Shown here one piece after another: positions 1 through 6,860 of a DNA stretch of 10,635 nucleotides. The translations under genes were made by a program, and so were the position numbers. The notes under the pieces were generated by a model that was given only the letters and a program-made list of their open reading frames with translations, was not told where the DNA came from and did not search any database. Numbering within the stretch: position 1 is the stretch's first letter; each line of letters starts with the position of its first letter. The DNA is from Saccoglossus kowalevskii (Eukaryota > Hemichordata > Enteropneusta > Harrimaniidae). Location: contig NW_003146282.1 in the NCBI RefSeq assembly GCF_000003605.2, positions 89,877 through 100,511 on the forward strand. The letters run 5' to 3'.

Positions 1-58
1 CACACTATTAATATTTTTTCCTATGTAACATAATCTTTATGTTTATATCTTTCTGTAG

Positions 59-128
59 AGTGCCTATTAGAGACAAAGAAGTCAAAATAAATATATTTGA
101 CATGGCTGGACATCCAATATTTTATGAG
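59..128 (+). CDS. DNAJC27: DNAJC27 internal exon: switch II strand (DMAGHP)
   Basis: The acceptor is TTTCTGTAG ending at 58 and the donor is GTAAAT from 129. The exon opens with one base that finishes a codon begun in an unseen upstream exon (any codon ending in A, Lys expected from the family), then encodes 23 residues, VPIRDKEVKINIF followed by DMAGHPIFYE, and ends on a codon boundary. DxxG here is the G3 motif that contacts the gamma-phosphate and magnesium. The residue after Gly is His, not the catalytic Gln of Ras, which is normal for this family. The match to the vertebrate protein is nearly residue for residue from RD(K/R)E onward. Confidence 0.95.
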
Positions 129-486
129 GTAAATAAATGTCTGTATATTATTATTATTTTCTAAAATCCATAACATTTTTGAATATTCTTAATTCATGCC
201 AACTTGAACATACTAATTGTTTTCCAGATATATATAATTTATATAAGTCATGGTCAGATTTAAAATAAATATTATTAAATATTTTGTGAAAAGGTGACCC
301 AGGTGTTCAACGATTTATACACAGTCTGCATTCTGATAACATCTTCAAACACTAATCACTTGCATGGCAAAGTCGATTTTTGTCACATTTTACAAACTAA
401 TTTAAATCAAATTGTTTTTTTGTTTTTTTTGTTTTTTTTACTGCACTACATCAATCTGACAAGCAATATATATTTTATTGCTGTAG
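129..486 (+). other. DNAJC27: DNAJC27 intron, AT-rich
   Basis: Bounded by GTAAAT at 129 and TGTAG at 486. It contains only AT-rich sequence and a long T tract broken by single G residues at about 411-440, which is a plausible polypyrimidine tract though it lies ~45 bases upstream of the acceptor. No repeat or RNA gene is recognised. Confidence 0.85.
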
Positions 487-651
487 GTGCGAAATGAATT
501 TTACCGAGATACACAGGGTGCAATATTAGTCTATGATGTCAACAGTAGAGAGAGTTTTGAAGCATTGGATCTATGGTTATCTGAAATGAAACAAGATATT
601 GGTGATATCACTGAACTAGACAAGGTTGTCTTCTGTGTTTGTGCGAATAAA
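487..651 (+). CDS. DNAJC27: DNAJC27 internal exon: GTPase core up to NK of NKxD
   Basis: The acceptor is TTGCTGTAG ending at 486, preceded by a T/G-rich pyrimidine tract at about 411-440. The donor is a consensus GTAAGT from 652. The exon is 55 codons in phase 0, starting VRNEFYRDTQGAILVYDV and ending VVFCVCANK. This covers the helix after switch II, the central beta strand (AILVYDV), a helix (ESFEALDLWLSEMKQ) and the strand carrying the start of the guanine-specificity motif. Asn-Lys sit at the exon end and the Asp comes from the next exon. The first codon is GTG (Val), continuous with the previous exon, so it is not a start. The open frame continues into the intron as far as 684 only by chance. 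Confidence 0.96.
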
Positions 652-949
652 GTAAGTAGCAGTACATGTGGTGTTATCCAGTAACGCTCAGATTACTTAG
701 TTACCATGGTGACCAGTCATGTACTGATAACAGTAATCCTCAGTAGGCTTGTGTGGTCCTGTGATTTCTTCTCACCAATTACTCACAAATAACACTTGTC
801 ATGACTAGTTCTGTTCTGTTTCTTATTTGTCACAGTTTCACAAGAATGGTCAGTATAGCGCATATGCTTAATATGTAAATTACAAAGGTGTTGCTATGGT
901 GAAAAAAATTTAGGTTGAAGTCTGTAATGTTTTTGTTGTTTTGCTTTTT

Positions 950-1205
950 CAGTCATGTGATTTCGTTGTTATTTTAAGATTTTTAGGGCATTTGTTTCTC
1001 GGGAGTGTTTGAACCTATCAATTTGATATTTTTCATGTATAGCCAAAGCTTCTTTTAAAAAAAATATAATAATGTTGATCAGTCACATGATTTGTCCACC
1101 ATCTTGAATTTTTAAAAAAAATGCAATTTTAGCATTGTATATTCTTTAACCGATCAATTTGCCATTTTGCATGTTGCATGTATGAACAAAGCATCTTCTT
1201 ATGAA
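950..1205. repeat. Diverged ~130-bp tandem duplication
   Basis: Two successive units align with gaps. Unit 1 (about 950-1079) starts CAGTCATGTGATTT and later has CCTATCAATTTGATATTTTT and AGCCAAAGCTTCTTTTA. Unit 2 (about 1080-1205) starts CAGTCACATGATTT and later has CCGATCAATTTGCCATTTTG and GAACAAAGCATCTTCTTA. The two ends and the central block are in the same order and spacing, apart from a short insertion (TGTTGCA) in unit 2. The style (CAATTTG...AAAGCATCTT) resembles widespread dispersed repeats of marine invertebrates, so this may be two nested repeat copies. Confidence 0.6.
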
Positions 1206-1807
1206 AATAACATATATGTCAGTATGTAGTTTATATTCAGCTTTTAAACTTAGACCAGAGAAAGCTGCTTAGCATCTTTAATGTTTTTATGATTACAATA
1301 AATATATTTTGGGGTTTATTTGGGGTTATTTTGGAAATGCTCTTTTAAGAGCAACTACGAAATATACATTATACGGTGACAGATGTATAATAATATGTAA
1401 TATTCATGACATATATTTATGTTAATTACATGCAAATACCTGGAAAATTTATTTTGCTGGAACACTGTCTACTTAGTGTTGGCAGATGCAGAGTATGAAT
1501 ATCCTCATATGTTTAATTATTTGGTATCACAAGGATTATTACTTAAAGGACTTATTAATTCAGCCTCCGTCCGGCTGCCCATTCATCCCCTCAGTGTGAC
1601 AGCACCGTAAAATTTATAAAAACATTTGTCAAGTTCAGACATGACGCTTTCCTTCTGAATGTTATACTAGTAACACAAGACTAGTGAATGAAAATGTTAT
1701 GTATTCATCTGAATTCTGGTTTTAAAAAGGAGACAATTTAGAACAACAGCAATTTCCATGTGACTGTTAACTTACTAGTATTCCACATGTTTGTGAAGTG
1801 GCTTCAG

Positions 1808-2176
1808 TTAGAAGCCCGATGTACACAATTCATGGCGATTTTCAATAGACTTCACAGCTTCAATTAACCATTTAGCATGAAGTGGTTTTAATTTCGAAAG
1901 ACGAAGATCAGCTCCCGTCTGCAGTTCCTTCAAAATAACGTCAGTGTACCACGATTGAAAGTTAGATTTCAGTGAGTCCTTGAATCGTTTAACGGCAAGA
2001 TCGGTACAACAGGCCGGAACAAACACAGTGGTGATGTTGTCGTCGTGTATTTTTTAAAAAAAAATCTTTACATCGATGTGCTCTGAATACATCAAATATT
2101 GCAACGGTTTTTTTTCTTTAGGTAACTCTCCAGCTTCTGCCGTGTCGATGTCGAATACCGATGCATTGTTTTCCAT
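1808..2176 (-). pseudogene. Remnant of a pogo/Tigger-type DDE transposase (C-terminal part)
   Basis: On the minus strand, 1808-2040 reads DDNITTVFVPACCTD, then LAVKRFKDSLKSNFQSWY and later DLRLSKLKPLHAKWLIEA, ending in a stop after GF. This is the C-terminal pattern of DDE_1 (CENP-B/pogo/Tigger-like) transposases. Further pieces lie upstream in other frames: FDVFRAH at 2096-2076 and ELPKEKKPL at about 2127-2101. Breaks visible are a 1-base loss near 2098, a frame change in the homopolymer run 2050-2064, and an in-frame loss between CTD and LAV (about 1997-2002) where the family has an LQPLD-type segment carrying the third catalytic Asp. Most of the transposase (DNA-binding domain, first two catalytic Asp) is absent. 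I found no convincing terminal inverted repeats. It is a dead element in a host intron, antisense to DNAJC27. Confidence 0.75.
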
Positions 2177-2569
2177 ATTTTTTTACTTGGCAAAATTGTT
2201 GTTGCGCTGGATGTGAACTGCAGTACTAATAGCGAAAGTCCTAAGACATGTGTTTGCTAGTGGAGGTGTAACACTCGTTTTTTAATGTGAGAATTAGTAA
2301 CTGACATTGAATAATAAATGCTCTTTGTTCTTATTTGTTAAAATTTATTGACAAACATGTATAAAATAAAAGGTCAAAGTTGAATACTAGTAATTTGTCT
2401 GCAAGGAGAATGCAAATAATGAAATGCTCAAATTAGACGAAATTTGCTTTCACACGAAAATTTTATTGCGCAAAAATTTCCCGTCCTACAGTAATCAGAT
2501 CAAAGTCGGCCGACAAGCTGCTATTTCTATTTTTGGCCATACTACTATATCTCTGTATTTCTGTATCCC

Positions 2570-2830
2570 TGCAACCTTGTCAGTGGTACAGTGGTTAGCA
2601 TGTTCTACGTGCATCAGCAAGGTTCCGGGTTTGAACCGCCGGAGCCGAATGTTAACTCGGCAATATAAATTATGGTCTGCCCTGTCTTTCAAACACACAG
2701 TATTACTGGGTGTAGTACAATGTATTAGGTTTAGGAGATCGGTTCACATGCATGCATGCACTTGCATGACAAAAAGTCAGGAGAGACGGCAGTGACTTTA
2801 ATGTACGGACACACAAATATTTGATAAAAA
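2570..2830 (+). repeat. tRNA-derived SINE, short type
   Basis: The head carries RNA polymerase III promoter boxes in tRNA spacing: A box TGGTACAGTGG at 2584-2594 and B box GGTTTGAACCG at 2628-2638. The flanks do not fold into a full tRNA, so this is a SINE head and not a tRNA gene. The body runs to a tail at 2771-2809 (AAAAAGTCAGGAGAGAC, then CAGTGACTTTAATGT) that is nearly identical to the tail of the SINE in the next intron. A small CATGCATGCATGCA repeat sits just before the tail. The exact ends are uncertain because I see no clear target-site duplication. It lies in sense orientation in the DNAJC27 intron. Confidence 0.7.
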
Positions 2831-2889
2831 AATAGCTCTCTGTACCATAACTTGATAGTTTCATCATTGATGTTTTCTCTGAATTATAG

Positions 2890-3012
2890 ATTGATAGACG
2901 AACCAACAGAGTTATAGATGAAACAGAAGGTAGACTCTGGGCTGATAGTAAAGGCTTCCATTATTTTGAGACATCAGCACAGAGTGGAGAAGGCGTCAGT
3001 GAAATGTTTCAG
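2890..3012 (+). CDS. DNAJC27: DNAJC27 internal exon: ID of NKID and ETSAQ (G5)
   Basis: The acceptor is TGAATTATAG ending at 2889 and the donor is GTAATC from 3013. The exon has 41 codons in phase 0. It begins Ile-Asp, completing NKID, and continues through a helix (VIDETEGRLWADSKG) to FHYFETSAQSGEGV and SEMFQ. ETSAQ is the G5 motif that packs under the guanine base. The variable stretch after ID (RRTNR) differs from vertebrates, while the rest is strongly conserved. The exon sits 2.2 kb from the previous one, after the repeat-filled intron, and 60 bases downstream of the end of a SINE. Confidence 0.95.
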
Positions 3013-3289
3013 GTAATCATTAACAAATAATTAAGAAAGATGCACTTTTCATGTAAGATCAAAATATAGGCCCATTTTAATGACAATTTTAGAGTAAAAA
3101 TAAAAAAAATTGGAAAAATAAATTTATCAGAATTTTTTTCTTTTTTTTTTCTGGGCTTTGCCCTCAAATTAAATTGAGGGATGTGGATTGCATTATAAAT
3201 GAACATATGTTTATAATGACGATCATTGAACAGCTTCCAGCATCAATGTGTTCTAATGCTTTACACAGATAAATTCTGGATCATTTTTT

Positions 3290-3475
3290 TAACTCCGCTG
3301 TCGACAAAGTTGACACTGCAGAGCTGTTCATATTTCTGATTGTCCGTCGTCGTTATCAACTTTACAATTTCAACTTCTTCAAAACTGCAAGTCAGAATGT
3401 TTTCAAATTTGATATGCAAGTATCTTGGATGGTTCTTTCTCAGATTTGTTCATTTCATTTTCCAGTCAGCGAAAT
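3290..3475 (+). repeat. Diverged dispersed repeat (unclassified, marine-invertebrate style)
   Basis: A locally CpG-containing block starts ACTCCGCTGTCGACAAAG and passes through GTCCGTCGTCGTTATCAAC, then CAACTTCTTCAAAACTGC and a TTTGATATGCAAGTATCTTG segment ending near TTTGTTCATTTCATTTTCCA. The order of blocks (CCGTCGTCGT, CAACTTCTTC, AAA.TTGGTATGCA, ATC.TTGG, TTTGTTCA) is one I recall from abundant repeats of mollusc and hemichordate genomes. That assignment is memory-based and the class is unknown. The first ~40 bases form an imperfect hairpin around GTCGACAAAGTTGAC. Confidence 0.45.
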
Positions 3476-3699
3476 AAACAAAATTAAAACCCAGTAAATA
3501 ATCATTTTACAGTATTTTGCTAACATCAATTTTGACTCCTAAACTGTATATATCTGCATTCTCATGTTTGTCTTGTCGGTTGGCTTCTAGTATAGTGCAT
3601 TTCTACCATAGCAGTTAGTTTTCAATGAAATTGTAGATGCATTGTTTTAATATCATAAGAAAAAATTGAACATTTCACTCGCATTATTAAGATAAAAAT

Positions 3700-4133
3700 T
3701 TACTTGTCACTGGTAGCATAGTGGTTGTCGCATCAGACTCATGATCGGTAGACCCAAGTTCAAATCCTACCTTAGGCTGAACATCTACCCTAGGTGAGTG
3801 TGCCACAGACTCAATGGCAAGGCCAATTCGACTGGCTGAGATTCATTCACTAACGAATGCGACTTTGGGGGATCCTTGATTAAGGTCCGCAGGTGCTTAT
3901 GTTCGACTGAGCCTGGTTGATACCAGGATAGTGCATTAAATTGCCATTTGATAGTGAGATGGCCACACAGCCCTGTCATGTAGTCCCAAACATGAATATA
4001 ACTTCTGTGGCAAATGCACTATGTGTCAGCACTAGCACTTGCAATTTGCACATACAAAAAAAAAGTCAGGAGAGACAACAGTGACATTTAATGTCTGGAA
4101 CTGTCGCCTGATGAAAATTTATTGTGACTTTTG
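3700..4133 (+). repeat. tRNA-derived SINE, long type
   Basis: The head has A box TGGTAGCATAGTGG (3711-3724) and B box AGTTCAAATCC (3757-3767) in tRNA spacing. The intervening CTCATGA resembles a Met-tRNA (CAT) anticodon loop, although the arms no longer pair well. A ~280-base body follows, unlike that of the first SINE, containing GGATCCTTGATTAAGG and GAGCCTGGTTGATACCAGG. Then comes an A-run and a tail (AAAAAGTCAGGAGAGAC, CAGTGACATTTAATGT, CTGTCGCCTGATGAAAATTT). The tail core is shared with the SINE at 2570-2830. The element is long for a SINE (about 430 bases) and is in sense orientation in the intron. Confidence 0.75.
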
Positions 4134-4229
4134 TGAAATATCATCACCACGAACAGCATCAAAACGGCACATAGCGTAATTTATATGATACTTTCCATAT
4201 ATTATTACAATTTGTATATTATTATTTAG

Positions 4230-4390
4230 ACATTATTCAATGGTGTTGTAAAGGCATTTGAAAATGGTGGGAAAGTTGAGAGAATTGCAACAACACTAGG
4301 TTACACTAAAGATCAAGTCGAGGCAATACAGAGGTTGAAAAATAGTAAAGACAATTACGAAAGGCTTGGACTAATGCCAGGTGCATCAAA
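4230..4390 (+). CDS. DNAJC27: DNAJC27 internal exon: linker and start of J domain
   Basis: The acceptor is TATTATTTAG ending at 4229 and the donor is a consensus GTAAGT from 4391. It encodes 53 codons plus two bases (AA), completed to Lys by the next exon. The first ~15 residues (TLFNGVVKAFENGGK) finish the last GTPase helix. Next comes a family-variable linker (VERIATTLGYTKDQVEAIQ), then RLKNSKDNYERLGL, which begins J-domain helix I and matches the vertebrate pattern of Ser-Lys-Asp, an aromatic residue and Leu-Gly. The linker is the least conserved part, as expected between two folded domains. Confidence 0.94.
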
Positions 4391-4918
4391 GTAAGTTGGT
4401 GTTCAAATTATTTACTCTTACTACTAGTAGCACATGTTTATGTAAATAAGGTGATTTGGAATTCGGATATTTGCTATATTAGTAGTAGCACATATGTTTA
4501 ATATGTAAAATGAGGTGTGTTGGTATTTTCTCCCTTGTTTAATGTCCATCTTGAGCATAACTTGAATGTCACGACATTATTTTTTGGCATATTTTCATAC
4601 ATTCTACAAAGTTCATTCAGAATGACACTGTCAAGATATTCTTGCTAAACCTGTCGTTATTGATTTGTATCCTATAAATCACACTCTTCAGAAAAGTATT
4701 ACTTTCCCTACCTCATTTATTTGTTTTTGCGACACCAAAAGATTGTAAAAAGTGCTGAAACATCATTCATAGCAATCTTGGTGGGCAGTGTTTCAGATAT
4801 TTATGGTAGTGTATGTATTTCTTTTTTTACTAGCAGTCTACTGTAATTTACTATGCCTGTGGAAGTCATCTAAAATAAAAATGAATATTATAGTAATATA
4901 TAACATTATCTATTTCAG
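4391..4918 (+). other. DNAJC27: DNAJC27 intron with short tandem repeat
   Basis: A 528-base intron bounded by GTAAGT and TTTCAG. Apart from the ~60-bp tandem repeat at 4424-4530 it holds only AT-rich sequence with no recognised element. Confidence 0.85.
4424..4530. repeat. Two copies of a ~58-bp repeat, related to 857-893
   Basis: TAGTAGCACATGTTTATGTA begins the first copy (about 4426) and TAGTAGCACATATGTTTAAT the second (about 4484). Both continue with an A-rich stretch, then GGTG and TTGG. The second copy aligns with 858-893 in the earlier intron (GCGCATATGCTTAATATGTA, then AAGGTGTTG). Three related copies within 3.7 kb point to a dispersed family. Confidence 0.55.
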
Positions 4919-5048
4919 GGATGACATCAATAAAGCTTACAGGAAGCTGGCTGTACTCTTACATCCTGACAAGAATGTGGCTCCAGGAAGTGAAGAAGCA
5001 TTTAAAATTCTTGTTAGTGCTAGAACGGAACTACTAAAACAGAGATAG
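4919..5048 (+). CDS. DNAJC27: DNAJC27 terminal coding exon: J domain with HPD, stop TAG
   Basis: The acceptor is CTATTTCAG ending at 4918. One base (G) completes the split Lys codon, then 42 codons lead to TAG at 5046-5048. J-domain helix II is INKAYRKLAVLL, followed directly by the HPDK loop (His-Pro-Asp at 4962-4970), which in J proteins stimulates the Hsp70 ATPase. Helix III is EEAFKILVSARTELL. As usual in this family the J domain stops after helix III (protein end LLKQR), with no Gly/Phe-rich or zinc-finger region. An in-frame ATG at 4788 lies in the intron and should not be taken as a start. Confidence 0.96.
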
Positions 5049-5315
5049 AAGTGTGTTCTCGTAGTGTGTGATGGCGCTGACATCAACACATCCGCTCCTA
5101 CGATGCTGCATGAACTATTAAGAATGCTGCATACAAATGTTGACTTATTGTTTTACAAGTTATTAATGTCACTGATGAACTACATAAATAGGGATTCAGT
5201 GTTTAACTTAAGGCGGTGGAATCGTCACCTGCGCATGCGTCAGATAGACGTGTACATGTGACATAGCAACTGTGTACGTCACTTATACAAAATAAATCGC
5301 TTACTGAGTGGATGA
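5049..5315 (+). other. DNAJC27: Probable DNAJC27 3' UTR
   Basis: Sequence between the stop codon and the first good polyadenylation signal. It is less AT-rich than its surroundings and has several CpGs at 5205-5285, including TGCGCATGCGT. The 3' end is inferred: AATAAA at 5291 followed by the GU-rich stretch GAGTGGATGATGTTGAG. A longer UTR reaching the next AATAAA at 5963 is possible. Confidence 0.6.
5291..5296 (+). terminator. Polyadenylation signal AATAAA (proximal)
   Basis: Canonical AATAAA 243 bases after the DNAJC27 stop codon, followed about 13-25 bases later by a GU-rich segment of the kind bound by the cleavage stimulation factor. This is the best candidate for the gene's main 3' end. 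Confidence 0.6.
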
Positions 5316-5962
5316 TGTTGAGCTAACTCATACATATTTATAAAACATTTATAATATCTCCAGGTTTCTGCCGTTCACTGTAATAACAGCATGGTAACAG
5401 CAGTTGATATCTAATTAATATAGATTTTTTTTTTATTTGGACTTGTGCTGGAATCAGGAGTTTAATTTAATTTGATCATTGTATTGAGTATTACGATTTG
5501 TGCTGTGGTAGCTGACCTACCGTGATTCACAAGTCATTTTTATGTTGAAAAACAATTTGTATGATTTCTGTGAGAGCATGAAATACACAAATACAAGGTC
5601 CTTTTACCAATCTGACCAATTGCAAGTTTATAATATATAACAAGTAATCTGTTATATGTAAGATAGTCTTTGATTGGTCCAAGCAAATGTCAGGTTGTCT
5701 CTGATTGGTGTAAACTGATATACATGTACTTGATTCATTCAAATATGATGCAATTTTGAGTAGTTATACTTTGGAATCATATTAATGGTATGTTCTGAAA
5801 TTGTAATTCAATGTTATTATTCAAATTTATTTATTTATACATATTTTTGATATAATTACGTTGAATGATGATTCTTTCCAGTCTTTCAACACCATTGTAG
5901 ACTTTTTTTTTTAGGAAAGATGAGACTAATTATTTTCATGTTTGGATGAATGTATGTTTTTA

Positions 5963-5968
5963 AATAAA
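5963..5968 (+). terminator. Polyadenylation signal AATAAA (possible distal)
   Basis: Canonical hexamer about 915 bases after the stop codon, followed by the T/G-rich TTGTTTATGATC. It could mark a longer DNAJC27 transcript. AATAAA is common by chance in such AT-rich DNA, so confidence is low. Confidence 0.25.
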
Positions 5969-6540
5969 ATGTTGAAACCTTTAAAAGCATTGTTTATGAT
6001 CAATTCTCTTGTGTCAAATATTGAAAATGTTAGTCATCAGTGTATGAGTTGTGAATTTAAACTTAGCTGTGGCAGTGTTCTTGCATTTTAGCAAATTTAT
6101 CACTGAGAGATTTTGTTGTTTTCTTCAGAAAAGTCAAGTATATATTGCATGTAGGAATAGGAATGATTGTAATCGGTCTATAGTGACAAACAATTATAAA
6201 GAAATACTTCCACAAGATGATGCTCATGATCTTGTAATACCTAAAAACATGAGCCTGCCCTCTACAGTTTTGATTGCACAAATCTTTTTTCTAGTACCGG
6301 TATAATTCAAAAACAAAAATTAGCCGAGCAACTGCTTTAGCAATTATTTTTAGTTCATATTGTTTTACTGTTTGAATAGCTTGTTTCATGCCCTTGCCTC
6401 ATTGTGCAAATTAATATTGTTTTCTTTATTCCTTACTCTTATATGAATCACCTATTTGTTAGAGCGCCCTCTAGACACTGAATTGCACAAGTTGGTGATA
6501 CACGTTGTAGTTATTTGGATTGGTCGTTAAGAAAGCGGGA

Positions 6541-6600
6541 GGGGGGGGGATTTGTCAGAAGACTATTGCACACACACACATACATACATACAAAAAAAAA
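6541..6600. repeat. Poly-G run and CA/TACA microsatellite
   Basis: Nine consecutive G (6541-6549) are followed after 19 bases by (CA)n running into (TACA)n at 6569-6591 and then an A run. This is simple-sequence DNA, likely variable in length. Confidence 0.85.
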
Positions 6601-6784
6601 ACAATATTCATATATCACACACTTTGTTCACAGTAAAGCCAACAAAAAAATTACATAACACCCTGGAACTAAATTTTCCCTCAAAGATGTGTGTGCAGCA
6701 AGATGATATATTGTTGTACCTTCTTCCAAACCAGTGTTTCTAATTGTCAATTGCTTGGAATGAATTTAAGTCAATTAATTTGAT

Positions 6785-6860
6785 TTTTGTAAATATATAT
6801 GTAACAAATAAATAAATTCTTAATAATTAAATAACTTAATTAAATAAATAAATAACTTGC
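6785..6860. repeat. AT-only low-complexity block (AAAT/TTAA-rich)
   Basis: Almost entirely A and T, with repeated AAATAAATAAAT and TTAATTAAATAAAT words. Low complexity only, no gene signal. Confidence 0.75.

Larger units (their letters stand above)
652..2889 (+). other. DNAJC27: DNAJC27 intron with repeats and transposon remnants
   Basis: The largest intron in the window (2,238 bases). In order it holds an X-box-like palindrome (700-713), a dispersed-repeat fragment (857-893), a diverged tandem duplication (950-1205), a transposase remnant on the minus strand (1808-2176) and a tRNA-headed SINE (about 2570-2830). I see nothing identifiable between 1206 and 1800 or between 2180 and 2560. Confidence 0.85.
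3013..4229 (+). other. DNAJC27: DNAJC27 intron with an old dispersed repeat and a SINE
   Basis: A 1,217-base intron. It contains a small hairpin (3161-3180), a diverged dispersed-repeat segment (about 3290-3475) and a full-looking tRNA-headed SINE (about 3700-4133). The stretches 3181-3289, 3476-3699 and 4134-4229 show only AT-rich sequence. Confidence 0.85.
59..5048 (+). other. DNAJC27: DNAJC27 (RBJ) gene, 3' portion: five coding exons
   Basis: Gene-level entry. Five GT-AG exons (70, 165, 123, 161 and 130 coding bases) join without frame conflict into 215 codons plus TAG. The product matches the RJL family of Rab-like GTPases carrying a C-terminal J domain; human DNAJC27 is 273 residues, so about 55-60 N-terminal residues, including the P-loop and switch I, lie upstream. 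Visible motifs in order are DMAGHP (switch II), CANK+ID (guanine specificity), ETSAQ (SAK-like G5), then a J domain with LHPDK. Family knowledge: mammalian RBJ has been linked to nuclear retention of MEK/ERK, and the family's spread across eukaryotes follows that of cilia. The switch II position that is Gln in Ras and Rab is His, so GTP hydrolysis is probably atypical. All visible exons look intact, with no stop or frameshift. Confidence 0.96.

Noticed and set aside
1419-1610. 63-codon + strand frame in the large intron
   Set aside because: No recognisable similarity and no supporting splice sites; the DNAJC27 exons on both sides join perfectly without it.
2575-2645. Possible functional tRNA gene
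   Set aside because: A and B boxes are present, but the acceptor and anticodon arms do not pair and a SINE body with shared tail follows.
2424-2795. 123-codon open frame on the + strand, and the opposing frame at 2495-2698
   Set aside because: It runs through the SINE, including its polymerase III boxes and tail. The translation has no family similarity and the frame is explained by the repeat.
3711-3775. Possible tRNA-Met gene
   Set aside because: The CTCATGA loop and boxes resemble tRNA-Met, but the anticodon stem is mismatched and no acceptor stem closes it. It is better read as a SINE head.
4788-4918. Alternative start for the terminal exon at the in-frame ATG 4788
   Set aside because: The upstream residues are intron-like and hydrophobic by chance; the acceptor at 4918 restores the expected Lys codon and J-domain sequence.
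5064-5261. Short + strand frame after the DNAJC27 stop
   Set aside because: Lies in the probable 3' UTR, has no similarity, and is likely chance.
6051-6305. 84-codon + strand frame preceded by a good pyrimidine tract and CAG at 6128, and the overlapping minus frame
   Set aside because: The acceptor is attractive, but no donor of quality, no protein similarity and no flanking exons were found.
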